A DNA stretch of 64,000 nucleotides, from positions 3,362,136 to 3,426,135 of the forward strand of contig NZ_FNLF01000002.1 of NCBI RefSeq assembly GCF_900103175.1, read 5' to 3'. The position numbers and the translations under genes are program-made. Source of the stretch: Tsukamurella pulmonis. GTDB lineage: Bacteria > Actinomycetota > Actinomycetes > Mycobacteriales > Mycobacteriaceae. Shown here piece after piece: positions 43,465 to 53,485 of this stretch (positions within the stretch are counted from its first letter, which is position 1; every line of letters starts with the position of its first letter). A model generated the notes under the pieces. The model was not told the DNA's origin, did not search any database, and worked only from the letters and a program-made list of their open reading frames with translations.

Positions 43465-44139
43465 GTGGGAGTTCGGTGGCAGTCCGTCGCAGCGGTGATC
43501 GCGGTCCTGGTCATCGGCCTCGCCGCAGGCAGCCTCGGCGCGCTGCTGTCCGAGTCCACCGACCCGCCACGGCCGTTCGCGCCGCGCGCCGATGCGCTCG
43601 GCCCCTGCGGGGACTGCGACGATCAGCTCCTCGACTCCGCATTGCTGCCGGCGCCCCAGTCGGTGACCGACTCCGTCGATCGTGGCCCCTGGTCGATCTG
43701 CCCGGCAGGTTACCGCGGCGCCGGCCGCCTCGGCGAAGAGGGACGTTGCCTCTCCGACACCACGTTCCGGGTATGGAGCGAGACCATTGCCGGCCTCTAC
43801 CGCACCCCCGGCCTGGCCCCGATCGCATTCTGCGAGGTCGGGGAGGAGAAGGACTTCACTGTGGCGGTCGAGCGAACCCGTCATCGTGGCCCCACCGGAC
43901 CAGACAACCCGGCGATCCAGCGATCCACGGCGAAGGGAAGTTGCGCCGGCATCCGCAGGACACAACCCGAACTGGCTCAGCAGCGATTCGAGGTGCACCG
44001 GCTCAGTCGCGTGAGCCGCGTGCTCGCCGAGCCTCGCGACACCGCTTCGCGGCGCGTCGTCGGCCCCGCCCGCGACATCGGACAGATCCGGTTCCCGTTG
44101 GCGTTCGCGATCGGCGTGGAAGCCGCGCTCACGAGATGA
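43465..44139 (+). CDS. Hypothetical exported protein
   Basis: 224 residues. The N-terminus (VAAVIAVLVIGLAAGSLGAL, about 8-27) is a signal peptide or anchor. The mature part has six cysteines (CGDCDD, ICPAGYRG, GRCLSD, AFCEVG, GSCAG), suggesting disulfides outside the cytoplasm. No family is recognised. The stop overlaps the ATG of the next gene (ATGA), so the two are coupled and probably act in one envelope complex. Confidence 0.65.
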   Translation: MGVRWQSVAAVIAVLVIGLAAGSLGALLSESTDPPRPFAPRADALGPCGDCDDQLLDSALLPAPQSVTDSVDRGPWSICPAGYRGAGRLGEEGRCLSDTTFRVWSETIAGLYRTPGLAPIAFCEVGEEKDFTVAVERTRHRGPTGPDNPAIQRSTAKGSCAGIRRTQPELAQQRFEVHRLSRVSRVLAEPRDTASRRVVGPARDIGQIRFPLAFAIGVEAALTR

Positions 44140-44627
44140 CCGCGAATCGACGGAAGCCACGCTCCTTCTACTGGAGCATCGTCCTGCTGGTGCCCGTCGC
44201 CGTACTCACGGCGATCTACCTTGGCATGCGGTGGTTCGTGAACGGCATGTTCGACGTCGGGCCGCCGCACACGATCAGTGAGCAGGAGGCCCGCGAGGAA
44301 CTCGAGCGCCGGAACATCCACATTCCCTCGAGCTTCCACCTCGACTCGATGACCGTGTACCCGGTGTTCGTCGGCCGGTCGTCCTACCGCGGGACCTTCT
44401 CTGCGCCGGCCGACCGCTTCGACGATTATCGACAGATCGTCGCGAAGGCACCAGGGATGGTCGACCCCAGTCCTGTGGGGTGCGTGCCATCGGAGGCGGA
44501 TCCGTGCCCGACGAACTTCCTTGTCATCGAGTACCCACCCGGCAGTGGCGGATTCGACACCACGACCCTGCGCATCTCGCGCACGTCCGAGACCGCGTGG
44601 ATCGCGGTCGACGCGCAAGGTCACTGA
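44136..44627 (+). CDS. Hypothetical membrane-anchored protein
   Basis: 163 residues from ATG 44136, overlapping the preceding stop. One transmembrane segment at about 12-31 (SIVLLVPVAVLTAIYLGMRW) follows a basic N-terminus; the rest is extracytoplasmic with a cysteine pair (GCVPSEADPCP). Family not recognised. It is convergent with the DUF1272 gene, 26 bp away. Confidence 0.6.
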   Translation: MTANRRKPRSFYWSIVLLVPVAVLTAIYLGMRWFVNGMFDVGPPHTISEQEAREELERRNIHIPSSFHLDSMTVYPVFVGRSSYRGTFSAPADRFDDYRQIVAKAPGMVDPSPVGCVPSEADPCPTNFLVIEYPPGSGGFDTTTLRISRTSETAWIAVDAQGH

Positions 44628-44653
44628 GTTCTGTCACCTCGGCAGCGGCACGC

Positions 44654-44896
44654 CTACGCGCGACAGGTATCGCTGACCACACGCACCGTCGAGGCGGGGT
44701 GCTCGGCGAGAAGAGGCGCGGGCCGGACGGGGCGTCGGACGAGCTCGCCGCCGCAGTTGGGGCACGTGCCGTGCAGCTTCTCGCGGTTGCAGTCCCCGCA
44801 CCAGGTGCACTCGAAGGTGCAGATGAGCACGTCGCGCGAATCCGGCGCCACGTCACGTCCGCAGCACTCGCAGTTCGGCCTGATCTCCAGCATCAT
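44654..44896 (-). CDS. DUF1272 zinc-ribbon protein
   Basis: 80 residues from ATG 44896 (MMLEIRPNCECCGRD); a second ATG follows directly, and GAGGAACGGGGG precedes. Two CxxC pairs in the N-terminal half (CECCGRD, CTFECTWCGDC) and CPNCGG later form two zinc sites, the DUF1272 hallmark. Role unknown; possibly metal or redox sensing. It is the last gene of a minus-strand group after nrdF and a membrane protein gene. Confidence 0.85.
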   Translation of the reverse strand: MMLEIRPNCECCGRDVAPDSRDVLICTFECTWCGDCNREKLHGTCPNCGGELVRRPVRPAPLLAEHPASTVRVVSDTCRA

Positions 44897-44975
44897 CCCC
44901 CGTTCCTCAGCCTCAACTCTCGCAGTTCCCTGCGGTTTCCGTGAGCGAACCCCCTGGATGGCGCCGCGGAAACCG

Positions 44976-45590
44976 CTAGAAATCACCGAGGAAGCCGAGC
45001 AAGCCGCTCACCGGATCGAGTGTGTTCGTGACATTCGCGGCCGTGACCGCAGCGGCGAGCGCGGCAGCGATCAGGGTGGCGATCGCCCAGCGGCGACGAT
45101 CCTGCCGCCATGCGCGCACGGCGAAGACCACGAGGATCACCGTCAGCACCCCGGCCATGACGACGACGGCCAGGTGGTAGCGGGCGAAGTCGTCGACGAG
45201 CTCCTGCACGGCGGGTGAACGATCACCCCGCAGTTGTCGCCGCATCGCCGACAGCGCCTGCGCCAGCGGTCCGTCCGATTCCGATACCCGATCGCCGAGC
45301 AGCGAGAACGCCGACGACAGAGGCGCGACGATGCCCTGCACGTTCGCGATCAGCAGGACCGTCGGGATCAACGCCAACGCTCGATGGCCGAGGTAGAGGG
45401 CCAGCGCCACGAGCAGCAGCGCGAAGAGCGCCTTGATCAGGTGGTACCGCTGCCAGTCATCGACCAGCGCAGCCAGTCCCGGCGTCAGCTCAGCGTGACC
45501 TCTCTGTAGCCAGGACGGGAACTCCGCGCCGGCCCGCTCATCGAAGCCGCTCCCCACTACCTGCCGCGGCGCCACGAGGAACCCGAACAC
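44976..45590 (-). CDS. Hypothetical polytopic membrane protein, start uncertain
   Basis: 204 residues from GTG 45590, with about four hydrophobic segments (LIKALFALLLVALALYLGHR, TVLLIANVQGIVAPL, VVVMAGVLTVILVVFAVRA, WAIATLIAAALAAAVTAA). The frame remains open upstream and encodes THFWWLFGAGLL, the first half of a membrane helix that the GTG start would cut. Extension to a CTG at 45653 that overlaps the nrdF stop (CTGA) would give 225 residues and a full helix. Function unknown. Confidence 0.6.
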   Translation of the reverse strand: MFGFLVAPRQVVGSGFDERAGAEFPSWLQRGHAELTPGLAALVDDWQRYHLIKALFALLLVALALYLGHRALALIPTVLLIANVQGIVAPLSSAFSLLGDRVSESDGPLAQALSAMRRQLRGDRSPAVQELVDDFARYHLAVVVMAGVLTVILVVFAVRAWRQDRRRWAIATLIAAALAAAVTAANVTNTLDPVSGLLGFLGDF

Positions 45591-45649
45591 GAGAAGACCC
45601 GCCCCGAACAGCCACCAGAAGTGGGTCCGCGGGCGGGTCTCGTCCGGGA

Positions 45650-46828
<1,179 letters not shown>

Positions 46829-46849
46829 CTATCCCGCGCAGGCCACCCG

Positions 46850-47590
46850 TCAGATGATCACGACGTCGAGCAGCCCGTCGAGTACGGTGCGATCGCCCTC
46901 CAGCTCGACGGCGTCGGGCGCGATCCGGCGCCAGAGCACCAGGTCCAGGTCCGACGCGGTGCCGCGCAGCGTCAGGTCCGCCGCGACGGGCGCATCCAGC
47001 ACGTCGATCCCGTCGGCGCGCAGGCGCAGGGTCCACCGGTCACCGGTGTCGGTCGCCTCGATCGCGAGCACCTTCCCCGTGAGAGCGTCCGGCAGCCCCT
47101 TCTTGCCGACGATGAGCGGGATCTGCATCTGGGTCAGCTCGGTGATGCCGTCGGCGGCGGTCGCGGCGGGCAGGGGTTCGGCGCCGCCGGGCAGCGAGTT
47201 CTGCAGGTCCCAACGGTGGATCGACAGTTCCTGCGTCATCCGGCGCATCCAGAACGACGCGGTGGTGCGACCGATGAAAGCCCGCGCGGGCGCGTCGGGC
47301 TCGTGCTTGCGGAGCTCGTCGAGCAGCGCGGCGTTGATCGCCGCGTACCACGCGAGCACCTCGGCGCCCTCGGGCGCGTCGGCGACGTCGGGGATGAAGC
47401 GCTCCCGCGAATCGGGCCCCGCCTGCAGGAAGGTCGTCGCCCAGCGGTGGGCCCCAGCGGTGTGCACGATGCCGTTGTGCACGGTCCACCCCGGGCACGT
47501 GGCGACGGGCAGCGCGAGGTGGGCGGGGTCGATCGCGGCGACGCGGGCACCGTCGGCGGCGATGGAGTCGAACCAGAGCTGAGTGGTCAT
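46850..47590 (-). CDS. Mycothiol-dependent maleylpyruvate isomerase-family enzyme
   Basis: 246 residues. The DinB-like four-helix N-terminal domain (about 1-150) carries HTAGAHRW and the second histidine of TQELSIHRWDLQ, which bind a divalent metal. The C-terminal domain (about 160-246, ending DRTVLDGLLDVVII) is the SCP2-like MDMPI_C fold. Family members use mycothiol for isomerisation or detoxification. The substrate is unknown. Its presence implies a mycothiol-making actinobacterium. Divergent from the secreted protein gene at 47711. Confidence 0.85.
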   Translation of the reverse strand: MTTQLWFDSIAADGARVAAIDPAHLALPVATCPGWTVHNGIVHTAGAHRWATTFLQAGPDSRERFIPDVADAPEGAEVLAWYAAINAALLDELRKHEPDAPARAFIGRTTASFWMRRMTQELSIHRWDLQNSLPGGAEPLPAATAADGITELTQMQIPLIVGKKGLPDALTGKVLAIEATDTGDRWTLRLRADGIDVLDAPVAADLTLRGTASDLDLVLWRRIAPDAVELEGDRTVLDGLLDVVII

Positions 47591-47710
47591 GCCCCGACCT
47601 TACGAGCGGCGCGCCGCGCACCGCTCCGGTGTCGCGAATTCGCCACCAAGAATCAAGGCTTTGGTGATAGCGTTCGATCGTTCGGCTTCACACATCCGAC
47701 CGGGGGACTC

Positions 47711-48340
47711 ATGCGCATCCGCACACTCACCGCCACGGCGTGCACGGCCGCCGCCACGACCGCACTCGTCCTCGCGCCTCCGGGCGCGGCGCAGGCCGAG
47801 CCGAACAGCGTCGCGTGCACCTCCTCGCCCGACGTGGGCGCACCGTCGACGGCAGGCGGCCGGTTCGGCACCGCACCCCTCACCTTCCCCGCGCCGCTGG
47901 TCGGGGGGTGGGACCTGGGCTCGGGATACTCCCGCGGCGCCGCGACCACCGCGTCGGCGCGGTACTCCCCCGGCGGCAACGTGATGAACCTCGTGGAGGT
48001 CGGCCGCCTCCGAGTGGAGCCCGGCAGCCACGACACGCTGGGCATGGCGCTGGCGTTCTCCCTGTGCCGCTTCCCCGACGCCAGGACGACGGACGACAAG
48101 GCACGCGATACGACCGACCGGCAGACGACTCCGGTGCGCATCGACGGCGTCAAGGGCACGCGCCTGGACCTGAACATCAACATCGCTGCGCGACAGGGCG
48201 AACCGGCCGAGACGGACTGGTTCACGATCTTCGTGCTCGACACCACGCCCACGTCCTACTTCCTGGGCGGCTCCAACAAGGCGAACAAGGAGGCGCGGGG
48301 CAAGGTCGACGCGGTGATCCGAGGGCTGCAGGTCCGCTGA
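47711..48340 (+). CDS. Secreted hypothetical protein
   Basis: 209 residues from ATG 47711. A Sec signal peptide (MRIRTLTATACTAAATTALV, then LAPPGAAQA) is cut near residue 29. Two cysteines in the mature part (VACTSSP, FSLCRFP) could form a disulfide. The rest, with GYSRGAATTASARYSPGG and FTIFVLDTTPTSYFL, suggests a beta-rich soluble protein. Family not recognised. Confidence 0.7.
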   Translation: MRIRTLTATACTAAATTALVLAPPGAAQAEPNSVACTSSPDVGAPSTAGGRFGTAPLTFPAPLVGGWDLGSGYSRGAATTASARYSPGGNVMNLVEVGRLRVEPGSHDTLGMALAFSLCRFPDARTTDDKARDTTDRQTTPVRIDGVKGTRLDLNINIAARQGEPAETDWFTIFVLDTTPTSYFLGGSNKANKEARGKVDAVIRGLQVR

Positions 48341-48375
48341 CGCTCGGATCGCCCCACGGGGTGCATGCTGTAGCG

Positions 48376-48993
48376 GTGACCGAACTGCCGATGTTCCCGC
48401 TCGGCGCCGTGCTGCTGCCCGGCGAGGAGTTGCCGCTGCGCGTCTTCGAGCCCCGCTACCGGCACATGGTGGAGCACTGCCTCGCCACCGACGGCCGGTT
48501 CGGCGTGGTGCTCATCGAGCGCGGCAGCGAGGTGGGCGGCGGCGACGTCCGCACCGACGTGGGCACGGTGGCGCTCATCGACCGGTACGTCCGGCGCACG
48601 GGCGGCGGGTTCACCCTCAGTTGCAACGGGACGGACCGCGTTCGCGTCACGCAGTGGCTGCCCGACGATCCCTACCCGCGCGCCGAGGCGGAGCCCTGGC
48701 CCGACGAGACCCAGCCGGCGGTGGACCTGATTCCGCTGCTGGGCAAGCGCGACGAGATCGAGCGGCTCGCCGCGAAGCTCGCACGGGGCGAAGGCGTCCG
48801 GCCGCGCTCCTGGCCCAAGCTCACGCTCCCCGAGAATCCGGTGGAGCGCAGCTACTACCTCGCCCGCGCACTGCCGCTCTCGGCCGCCGATCGGTACCGG
48901 GCACTGGCGGCACCCGGCCCCGCGGACCGGGTGCGTGTGCTCACCGACGCGCTCGACGACGTGATCGCGACGCTGCGGTTCCGTTTGCAATAG
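48376..48993 (+). CDS. LON substrate-binding domain protein
   Basis: 205 residues from GTG 48376 (VTELPMFPLGAVLLPGEELP). The N-terminal LON domain shows LPLRVFEPRYRHMVEHCLAT (about 20-39) and FGVVLIERGSEVGGGD, as in Lon N-termini and the human cereblon relatives. No ATPase or protease domain follows. Such small proteins are widespread but poorly understood; peptide or degron recognition is plausible. Confidence 0.88.
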   Translation: MTELPMFPLGAVLLPGEELPLRVFEPRYRHMVEHCLATDGRFGVVLIERGSEVGGGDVRTDVGTVALIDRYVRRTGGGFTLSCNGTDRVRVTQWLPDDPYPRAEAEPWPDETQPAVDLIPLLGKRDEIERLAAKLARGEGVRPRSWPKLTLPENPVERSYYLARALPLSAADRYRALAAPGPADRVRVLTDALDDVIATLRFRLQ

Positions 48994-49128
48994 GAGGACG
49001 TCGAATCCGGATTGCCGACTGGATCATCGCCCGCAGCACCGCGGACCGTCTCCTACAGGAGTAGGCAGGATGCTCTCGTTTTCGGTTTGCGAAATTCGAA
49101 TCATTCAGGCGCAGTGCGTTTCCCACCG

Positions 49129-49134
49129 TAGAAT
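49129..49134 (+). promoter_or_regulatory. Leaderless -10 of the PAS-ANTAR gene
   Basis: TAGAAT, close to consensus TATAAT, lies 6 nt before the ATG at 49141. Confidence 0.65.
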
Positions 49135-49140
49135 GGGCAC

Positions 49141-49797
49141 ATGCACCCTTCCGGTCACGAGGCCATGGAGGCCGTCGATGGAGCCCCGCAGTCGTTCGGC
49201 GCCTTCCGCCTCTTCTTCGACGGGGAGCGGTGGGAGTGGTCGGGCGACGTCGCCCGGATGCACGGGTACGCACCCGGGGAGGTGATACCGACGACCGAGC
49301 TGATCCTCTCCCACAAACATCCCGACGATGCTCCAGCCGTCCGCGAGCGGGTTCGGCACACCCTCTCCTCCGGCGATCCCTTCAGCAGCCGGCATCGCAT
49401 CATCGATACGGCCGGCGCAGTACACCACATCATCGTGGTCGCGGACCGCATGCTCTCCGACGACCACGAGGTGATCGGCACGGAGGGGTACTACATCGAC
49501 ATCACGGAGACCGTCGAATCGGAGGTCCGGCAATCCCTCGCCGAGACGATGCCGGACGTCATCGCCGCGCGGGAGGACATCGACCGTGCCAAGGGCGTAC
49601 TGATGTTCGTCTACGGCGTCTCCGCCGACCGCGCCTTCGACATCCTGCGGTGGCGCTCGCAGGAGACGAACGTGAAACTCCGGGTGCTCGCTGCGCAGTT
49701 GATCGAGGATTTCGCCTCCCAGGAACCGTTGCTCTCGCGCAGCGCGCGCGAACGGTTCGACCATCTCCTGCTCACGGCCCATCACCGCATCGACTGA
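49141..49797 (+). CDS. PAS-ANTAR domain RNA-binding regulator
   Basis: 218 residues. A PAS fold at about 20-120 (WEWSGDVARMHGYAPGEVIP, TEGYYIDITETVESE) senses a ligand or redox signal, then the ANTAR domain at about 150-205 has DRAKGVLMFVYGVSADRAFD and ILRWRSQETNVKLRVLA, a three-helix RNA-binding unit. ANTAR proteins act as antiterminators on two-hairpin RNA targets; mycobacterial ANTAR regulons concern lipid and redox metabolism. It stands at the entrance of the stress island. Confidence 0.9.
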   Translation: MHPSGHEAMEAVDGAPQSFGAFRLFFDGERWEWSGDVARMHGYAPGEVIPTTELILSHKHPDDAPAVRERVRHTLSSGDPFSSRHRIIDTAGAVHHIIVVADRMLSDDHEVIGTEGYYIDITETVESEVRQSLAETMPDVIAAREDIDRAKGVLMFVYGVSADRAFDILRWRSQETNVKLRVLAAQLIEDFASQEPLLSRSARERFDHLLLTAHHRID

Positions 49798-49840
49798 CCG
49801 CCTTCCGGCACGACCTCCACAACGGTGGCCGGTCGACGGT

Positions 49841-49866
49841 GTTTGCATGCACTCCCCTCCGGGTAG
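49841..49866 (+). promoter_or_regulatory. SigF-type promoter of the CBS gene
   Basis: GTTT at 49841-49844, 16-nt spacer, GGGTAG at 49861-49866, 48 nt before the start. This matches the mycobacterial SigF consensus GTTT-N15/17-GGGTA. Confidence 0.75.
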
Positions 49867-49914
49867 GCCCCGGCCACGGGCCAGAACGGTCCTACGAGGG
49901 AAAGGAGAGCGGAT

Positions 49915-50331
49915 ATGACACGAGCACGGGACATCATGCAGCCGACCGTCGAGTGCATCGGCAGTACCGATTCGGCGGCCGATGCTGCACGCCGGATGAG
50001 CGAGTTGCACGTCGGCGCACTACCGATCTGTGGTGAGGACGGCCGCCTCAAGGGCATGATCACCGACCGGGACATCGTGATCGAGGTGGTGGCACGCGGG
50101 CACGATCCGGAGCGGATCCGCGCCGGGGAACTCGCTCAGGGCGAGGCCGTCACCATCGGAGCCGACGACGACACCACCGAGCTACTCGCGACGATGGCTG
50201 AGCATCAGGTTCGGCGCGTACCCGTCATCGACGGTCACTCGCTGGTCGGCATCATCGCCCAGGCCGACATCGCCCGAGCACTCCCCGACCAGCGGGTCGG
50301 CGATCTCGTCGCCGCCGTGTCCTTCGACTAG
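49915..50331 (+). CDS. Tandem CBS-domain protein
   Basis: 138 residues, entirely two CBS domains: about 1-60 (ARDIMQPTVECIGSTDSAAD, LPICGEDGRLKGMITDRDI) and about 75-135 (VRRVPVIDGHSLVGIIAQAD). Stand-alone CBS pairs bind adenine nucleotides and adjust partner activity with energy state; several are SigF-dependent stress proteins in mycobacteria. GAAAGGAG precedes the ATG. The zinc-ribbon gene follows 9 nt later, so both share the SigF promoter. Confidence 0.92.
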   Translation: MTRARDIMQPTVECIGSTDSAADAARRMSELHVGALPICGEDGRLKGMITDRDIVIEVVARGHDPERIRAGELAQGEAVTIGADDDTTELLATMAEHQVRRVPVIDGHSLVGIIAQADIARALPDQRVGDLVAAVSFD

Positions 50332-50340
50332 GGGCGACCG

Positions 50341-50592
50341 ATGACGACGTGCGACACCTGCGGCAACGAGTACGACGACATGTTCACGATGATCCGGGGC
50401 GGCACGACGCGACACTTCGACAGTCTCGAGTGCGCGATCACGTCGTTCGCGCCCTCGTGCGCACGATGTGGATGCCGCGTCATCGGACACGGCGTTCAGG
50501 TCGACGCGACGGTGTTCTGTTGCGCGCACTGCGCCCGTGATCACGGGCACGAGTCGGTCACCGATCGCGCATCCAGCGCAACCGGGCGGTGA
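50341..50592 (+). CDS. Small zinc-ribbon/metallothionein-like protein
   Basis: 83 residues with eight cysteines: CDTCGNEYDD at the start, SLECAITSFAPSCARCGCRV and FCCAHCARDHGH later, plus histidines. The spacing suggests two metal sites, similar to short actinobacterial metallothionein-like or MYM/TRASH-type proteins. It lies 9 nt after the CBS gene in the same operon. Function unknown; metal storage under stress is possible. Confidence 0.75.
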   Translation: MTTCDTCGNEYDDMFTMIRGGTTRHFDSLECAITSFAPSCARCGCRVIGHGVQVDATVFCCAHCARDHGHESVTDRASSATGR

Positions 50593-50609
50593 GAATCTCG
50601 TCGACCGAG

Positions 50610-50634
50610 GTTTGAACCGCGCGACGACGGGTAC
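50610..50634 (+). promoter_or_regulatory. SigF-type promoter of the KGG protein gene
   Basis: GTTT at 50610-50613, 15-nt spacer, GGGTAC at 50629-50634, 60 nt before the start. Confidence 0.75.
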
Positions 50635-50694
50635 CCCCGGATCAGGGGTTCGCGTGAATCCCCTTCCGACACAATTCATGAGGAGGTAGGCACA

Positions 50695-50895
50695 ATGGCA
50701 GACCCCAACAACCCCGGACAGTTCGGCAACCGTACCGACACCGAGGAGCAGGCCCGCAAGGGCGGCGAGAACAGCCCGGGCCAGTTCGGCTCGACGGAGG
50801 GCGCGGACCCGCACGAGGCCGGCCGCAAGGGCGCGGAGGCCCAGCCGGAGGAGGCCAAGGCCCGTGGTGGCGAGCACAGCCACTCCGGCCGGTGA
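50695..50895 (+). CDS. KGG/con-10-like general stress protein
   Basis: 66 residues, very hydrophilic, composed of repeats: NNPGQFGNRTDTEEQARKGG and NSPGQFGSTEGADPHEAGRK. NPGQFGxR and the ARKGGE motif define the con-10/GsiB stress family. Likely an unstructured hydrophilin made on starvation or desiccation. ATGAGGAGGTAGGCACAATG gives a strong ribosome site. The low-affinity iron-permease-like gene overlaps its stop (GTGA). Confidence 0.88.
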   Translation: MADPNNPGQFGNRTDTEEQARKGGENSPGQFGSTEGADPHEAGRKGAEAQPEEAKARGGEHSHSGR

Positions 50896-51362
50896 CGCAC
50901 TCACCGCGCGAGGAACCGGCGACGGCGGGGCCCCACGGGGCCCCGCCGTCCGCCGCGTCCGACCGCGAGAGCACTTCAGGCCATCGCCCGCCGCTTCTGC
51001 CCGGCTCGGTCGACGGGCGCGTGTCGGTCTTCGACCGCTTCGCCGACTGGACCGGCCGCTGGGTCTCGCGGGCCTGGTTCTTCAGCTTCTGCGTCGTTCT
51101 GGTGGTGATATGGGCTCCGTCGATCCTGGTGTTGCGCAACGTCGACACCTGGCAGTTGGTCATCAACACCGCGACCACGATCATCACCTTCCTGCTCGTG
51201 GCGCTCGTGCAGAACCAGTCGACCCGCGCGGACGCCGCGATCCAGCAGAAGCTCAACGCATTGATCGAGGCGGCCCTCGACCAGGACCCCGGTGTCCGCT
51301 CCGAGACGGTGAGGCGCCAGTTGGACGAGGCCATCGGAGTGGAGCGTCGCGAGTCGTCGTGA
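50892..51362 (+). CDS. Low-affinity iron permease-family membrane protein
   Basis: 156 residues from a GTG overlapping the KGG stop. The family core VFDRFADWTGRWVSRAWFFS (about 45-64) opens the first of two transmembrane helices, followed by DTWQLVINTATTIITFLLVA and QNQSTRADAAIQQKLNALI, the PF04120 signature. The name stems from yeast Fet4, but in bacteria it may not transport iron. It is co-transcribed with the KGG protein under SigF control. Confidence 0.85.
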   Translation: MTHSPREEPATAGPHGAPPSAASDRESTSGHRPPLLPGSVDGRVSVFDRFADWTGRWVSRAWFFSFCVVLVVIWAPSILVLRNVDTWQLVINTATTIITFLLVALVQNQSTRADAAIQQKLNALIEAALDQDPGVRSETVRRQLDEAIGVERRESS

Positions 51363-51424
51363 TCCCGCCGACGCGCCGCTCCGCACCGGGGTCCGCGGCG
51401 GCGGGGTGCTCGGGCCCGGACGGA

Positions 51425-53464
51425 TCAGACGCTGCGTCGCGGGATCTCCCGGAACCAGCTGTCCGCGAACACCCGGCGCATCCCACGGTCGCCGTCGTCC
51501 TCATAGGCGTCCAGTTCCGCGGTGACCACGAAGGTGCTCCGCGTACTCGTCAGAACGGTGCGGGTGCGTACCTCGATGTTCCAGTCGTCGCGCCGGAAGC
51601 GACGCAGCGTGCGGGTCTCGCCACGAGCCGAGGTCACATCGTCACGACGGAACCCGAACCATTCAGTGGTCGCCCTCGTGACGGCAGTGCCGGTCTCGTC
51701 GATGACGTACTCCCCGTCGTCGTCGGCGATCTCCAGCGTGGTGCCTCCGGTGGCCAGATCGTTGGTGGTGCGCCAGTGGTGCTCTCCCGGCGACACCCGT
51801 GTCAGCGCGAGCGGGGCGGCCGCGGTCGGCGGGCCGAAGGTACGCAGCAGTTCGTCCTCGGCGCGGGGCGATCGCGCGGGGACCCGCAGCTCGCTCTCAC
51901 GGGTGTGCACCGTCATGACCACCGGCTCGGGCGGCGGCCACACCAGCGGGAAGTAGGAGGTCGACAAGGAGAGCCGGATCCTGTGCCCGGCCGGGACGAT
52001 CTGAGCGATCCCGTTCAGTTCCATACTGATCCGCATCGATCGACCGACGTCCATCGACTCGGGGCGGGCGCTGCCGTTCCGGTGTGTCAGGTTGACGACG
52101 CCGTACGTCACGCGGGTCGCCTCTCCCGTGGGCGCGACGTCGGAGAGCCGTGCGGCGACGAGCGCGACGGGCCTGTCGACCTCGAGCTGCAACTCCAGCT
52201 CGGGCCTGCCGAGTATCTCCACGGGGCTCTCGAGGGGCGCCGTATCGAAGACCAGGGCACCGCCGTCCTCGTTGCGCTGATCGGTCGGCAGGTCCGGGGT
52301 GGCCGCGTAGGAGGCCCACTTCCCCGCCGCCATACCGACACTGAGCGGCGAGCTCACGCTGAACGCCCCGGCCGGTAATGCGGAAGCCCCCGGTGCGACG
52401 AGCCCCTCGGCGGCGAGTTCGTAGGTACGGGGTCCGATCGCCGGTGCGGGCCAACGCTCCTCCGCGACCCAGCGGCCCGGCCGAGCCTCGTAGGCGGGGT
52501 TGGGCTCGACGCTGTCCTGCATCCAGACACGCAACATCGGCTCATCCATCACCCCGTTCGGGACCCCCTTGAGCCAGTGGTCCCACCAGCGCACCACTTC
52601 GTCGAGGAAGTCGATCGGCGGCCCCGGCACCCCGAGGTGGGGGTACTTGTGGCCCCAGGGACCGATGAGCCCCTTGCGCGGCACGTCGAGGTGCTCCATC
52701 AAGCGGAAGATCGCGTTCGTATAGCCGTCCGCCCACCCGCCGACCGCGAACACGGGGCACTCGATCGCGGAGTAGTCCTCGTTCACCGATGCGCGCAACC
52801 AGTAGTCGTCGCGGTGCTGGTGCTCGAGCCAGTTCTCGATCCACAGGCCGCTTCCGCGCAGCCGCTCCAGCCACATCTGACGCCACCGGTCGCCGACGAT
52901 CGCAGGATCGGGCGGGAGACTGGTACACGCGAACATGACGGTCGCTTCCGAGAGATTGTCCGACAATAGGCATCCGCCCATGTAGTGCATGTTGTCGACG
53001 TACAGGTCCTCCGTCGCCGAAGCCGAGATGATCGCCCGGAGGGCCGGAGGGCGTCGCGCTGCGACATGGAGGCTGTTGAATCCGCCCCACGAGATCCCCA
53101 TCATCCCGACATTCCCATCGCACCAGGGCTGCTCGGCCAGCCAGGCGATCACCTCGCAGGCGTCCTCCTGCTCCACCGGAAGGTACTCATCGCGCAGCAC
53201 TCCGTCCGAGTCGCCGCTCCCCCGCAGATCCACGCGGACACAGGCGTAGCCGTGCCCCGCGATGTACGGGTGGTTCAGCGCATCCCGGGCCCGTGTGTCG
53301 TCGCGTTTGCGGTACGGCAGGTATTCCAGCACCGCCGGCACCGGGGCCGCCTCGGCGTCGACAGGCAGCCAGATACGGGCCGCCAGCCGGGTCCCGTCCG
53401 AGAGCGGGATGAAGACGTTCTCGATCGATATTGTGGAACAGGGGAATTCATCGACTGTGCGCAC
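51425..53464 (-). CDS. CocE/NonD-family alpha/beta hydrolase (X-Pro dipeptidyl-peptidase type)
   Basis: 679 residues with three regions: the S15 hydrolase (about 1-310), a helical cap, and the C-terminal jelly-roll (from about 360, SVGMAAGKWASYAATPDLPT onward). Catalytic Ser in GMMGISWGGFNSL, Asp in GGWADGYTNAIF, His in GPWGHKYPH. RVDLRGSGDSDG is the usual strand-turn. Family members cleave esters, amides or proline dipeptides (e.g. cocaine esterase). No signal peptide. Last gene of the hemerythrin-KatE operon, 21 bp after the ATP-grasp gene, so it may release or trim the ligase product. Confidence 0.9.
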   Translation of the reverse strand: MRTVDEFPCSTISIENVFIPLSDGTRLAARIWLPVDAEAAPVPAVLEYLPYRKRDDTRARDALNHPYIAGHGYACVRVDLRGSGDSDGVLRDEYLPVEQEDACEVIAWLAEQPWCDGNVGMMGISWGGFNSLHVAARRPPALRAIISASATEDLYVDNMHYMGGCLLSDNLSEATVMFACTSLPPDPAIVGDRWRQMWLERLRGSGLWIENWLEHQHRDDYWLRASVNEDYSAIECPVFAVGGWADGYTNAIFRLMEHLDVPRKGLIGPWGHKYPHLGVPGPPIDFLDEVVRWWDHWLKGVPNGVMDEPMLRVWMQDSVEPNPAYEARPGRWVAEERWPAPAIGPRTYELAAEGLVAPGASALPAGAFSVSSPLSVGMAAGKWASYAATPDLPTDQRNEDGGALVFDTAPLESPVEILGRPELELQLEVDRPVALVAARLSDVAPTGEATRVTYGVVNLTHRNGSARPESMDVGRSMRISMELNGIAQIVPAGHRIRLSLSTSYFPLVWPPPEPVVMTVHTRESELRVPARSPRAEDELLRTFGPPTAAAPLALTRVSPGEHHWRTTNDLATGGTTLEIADDDGEYVIDETGTAVTRATTEWFGFRRDDVTSARGETRTLRRFRRDDWNIEVRTRTVLTSTRSTFVVTAELDAYEDDGDRGMRRVFADSWFREIPRRSV

Positions 53465-53485
53465 TCTGCTCCTCTCTGTGTGCGA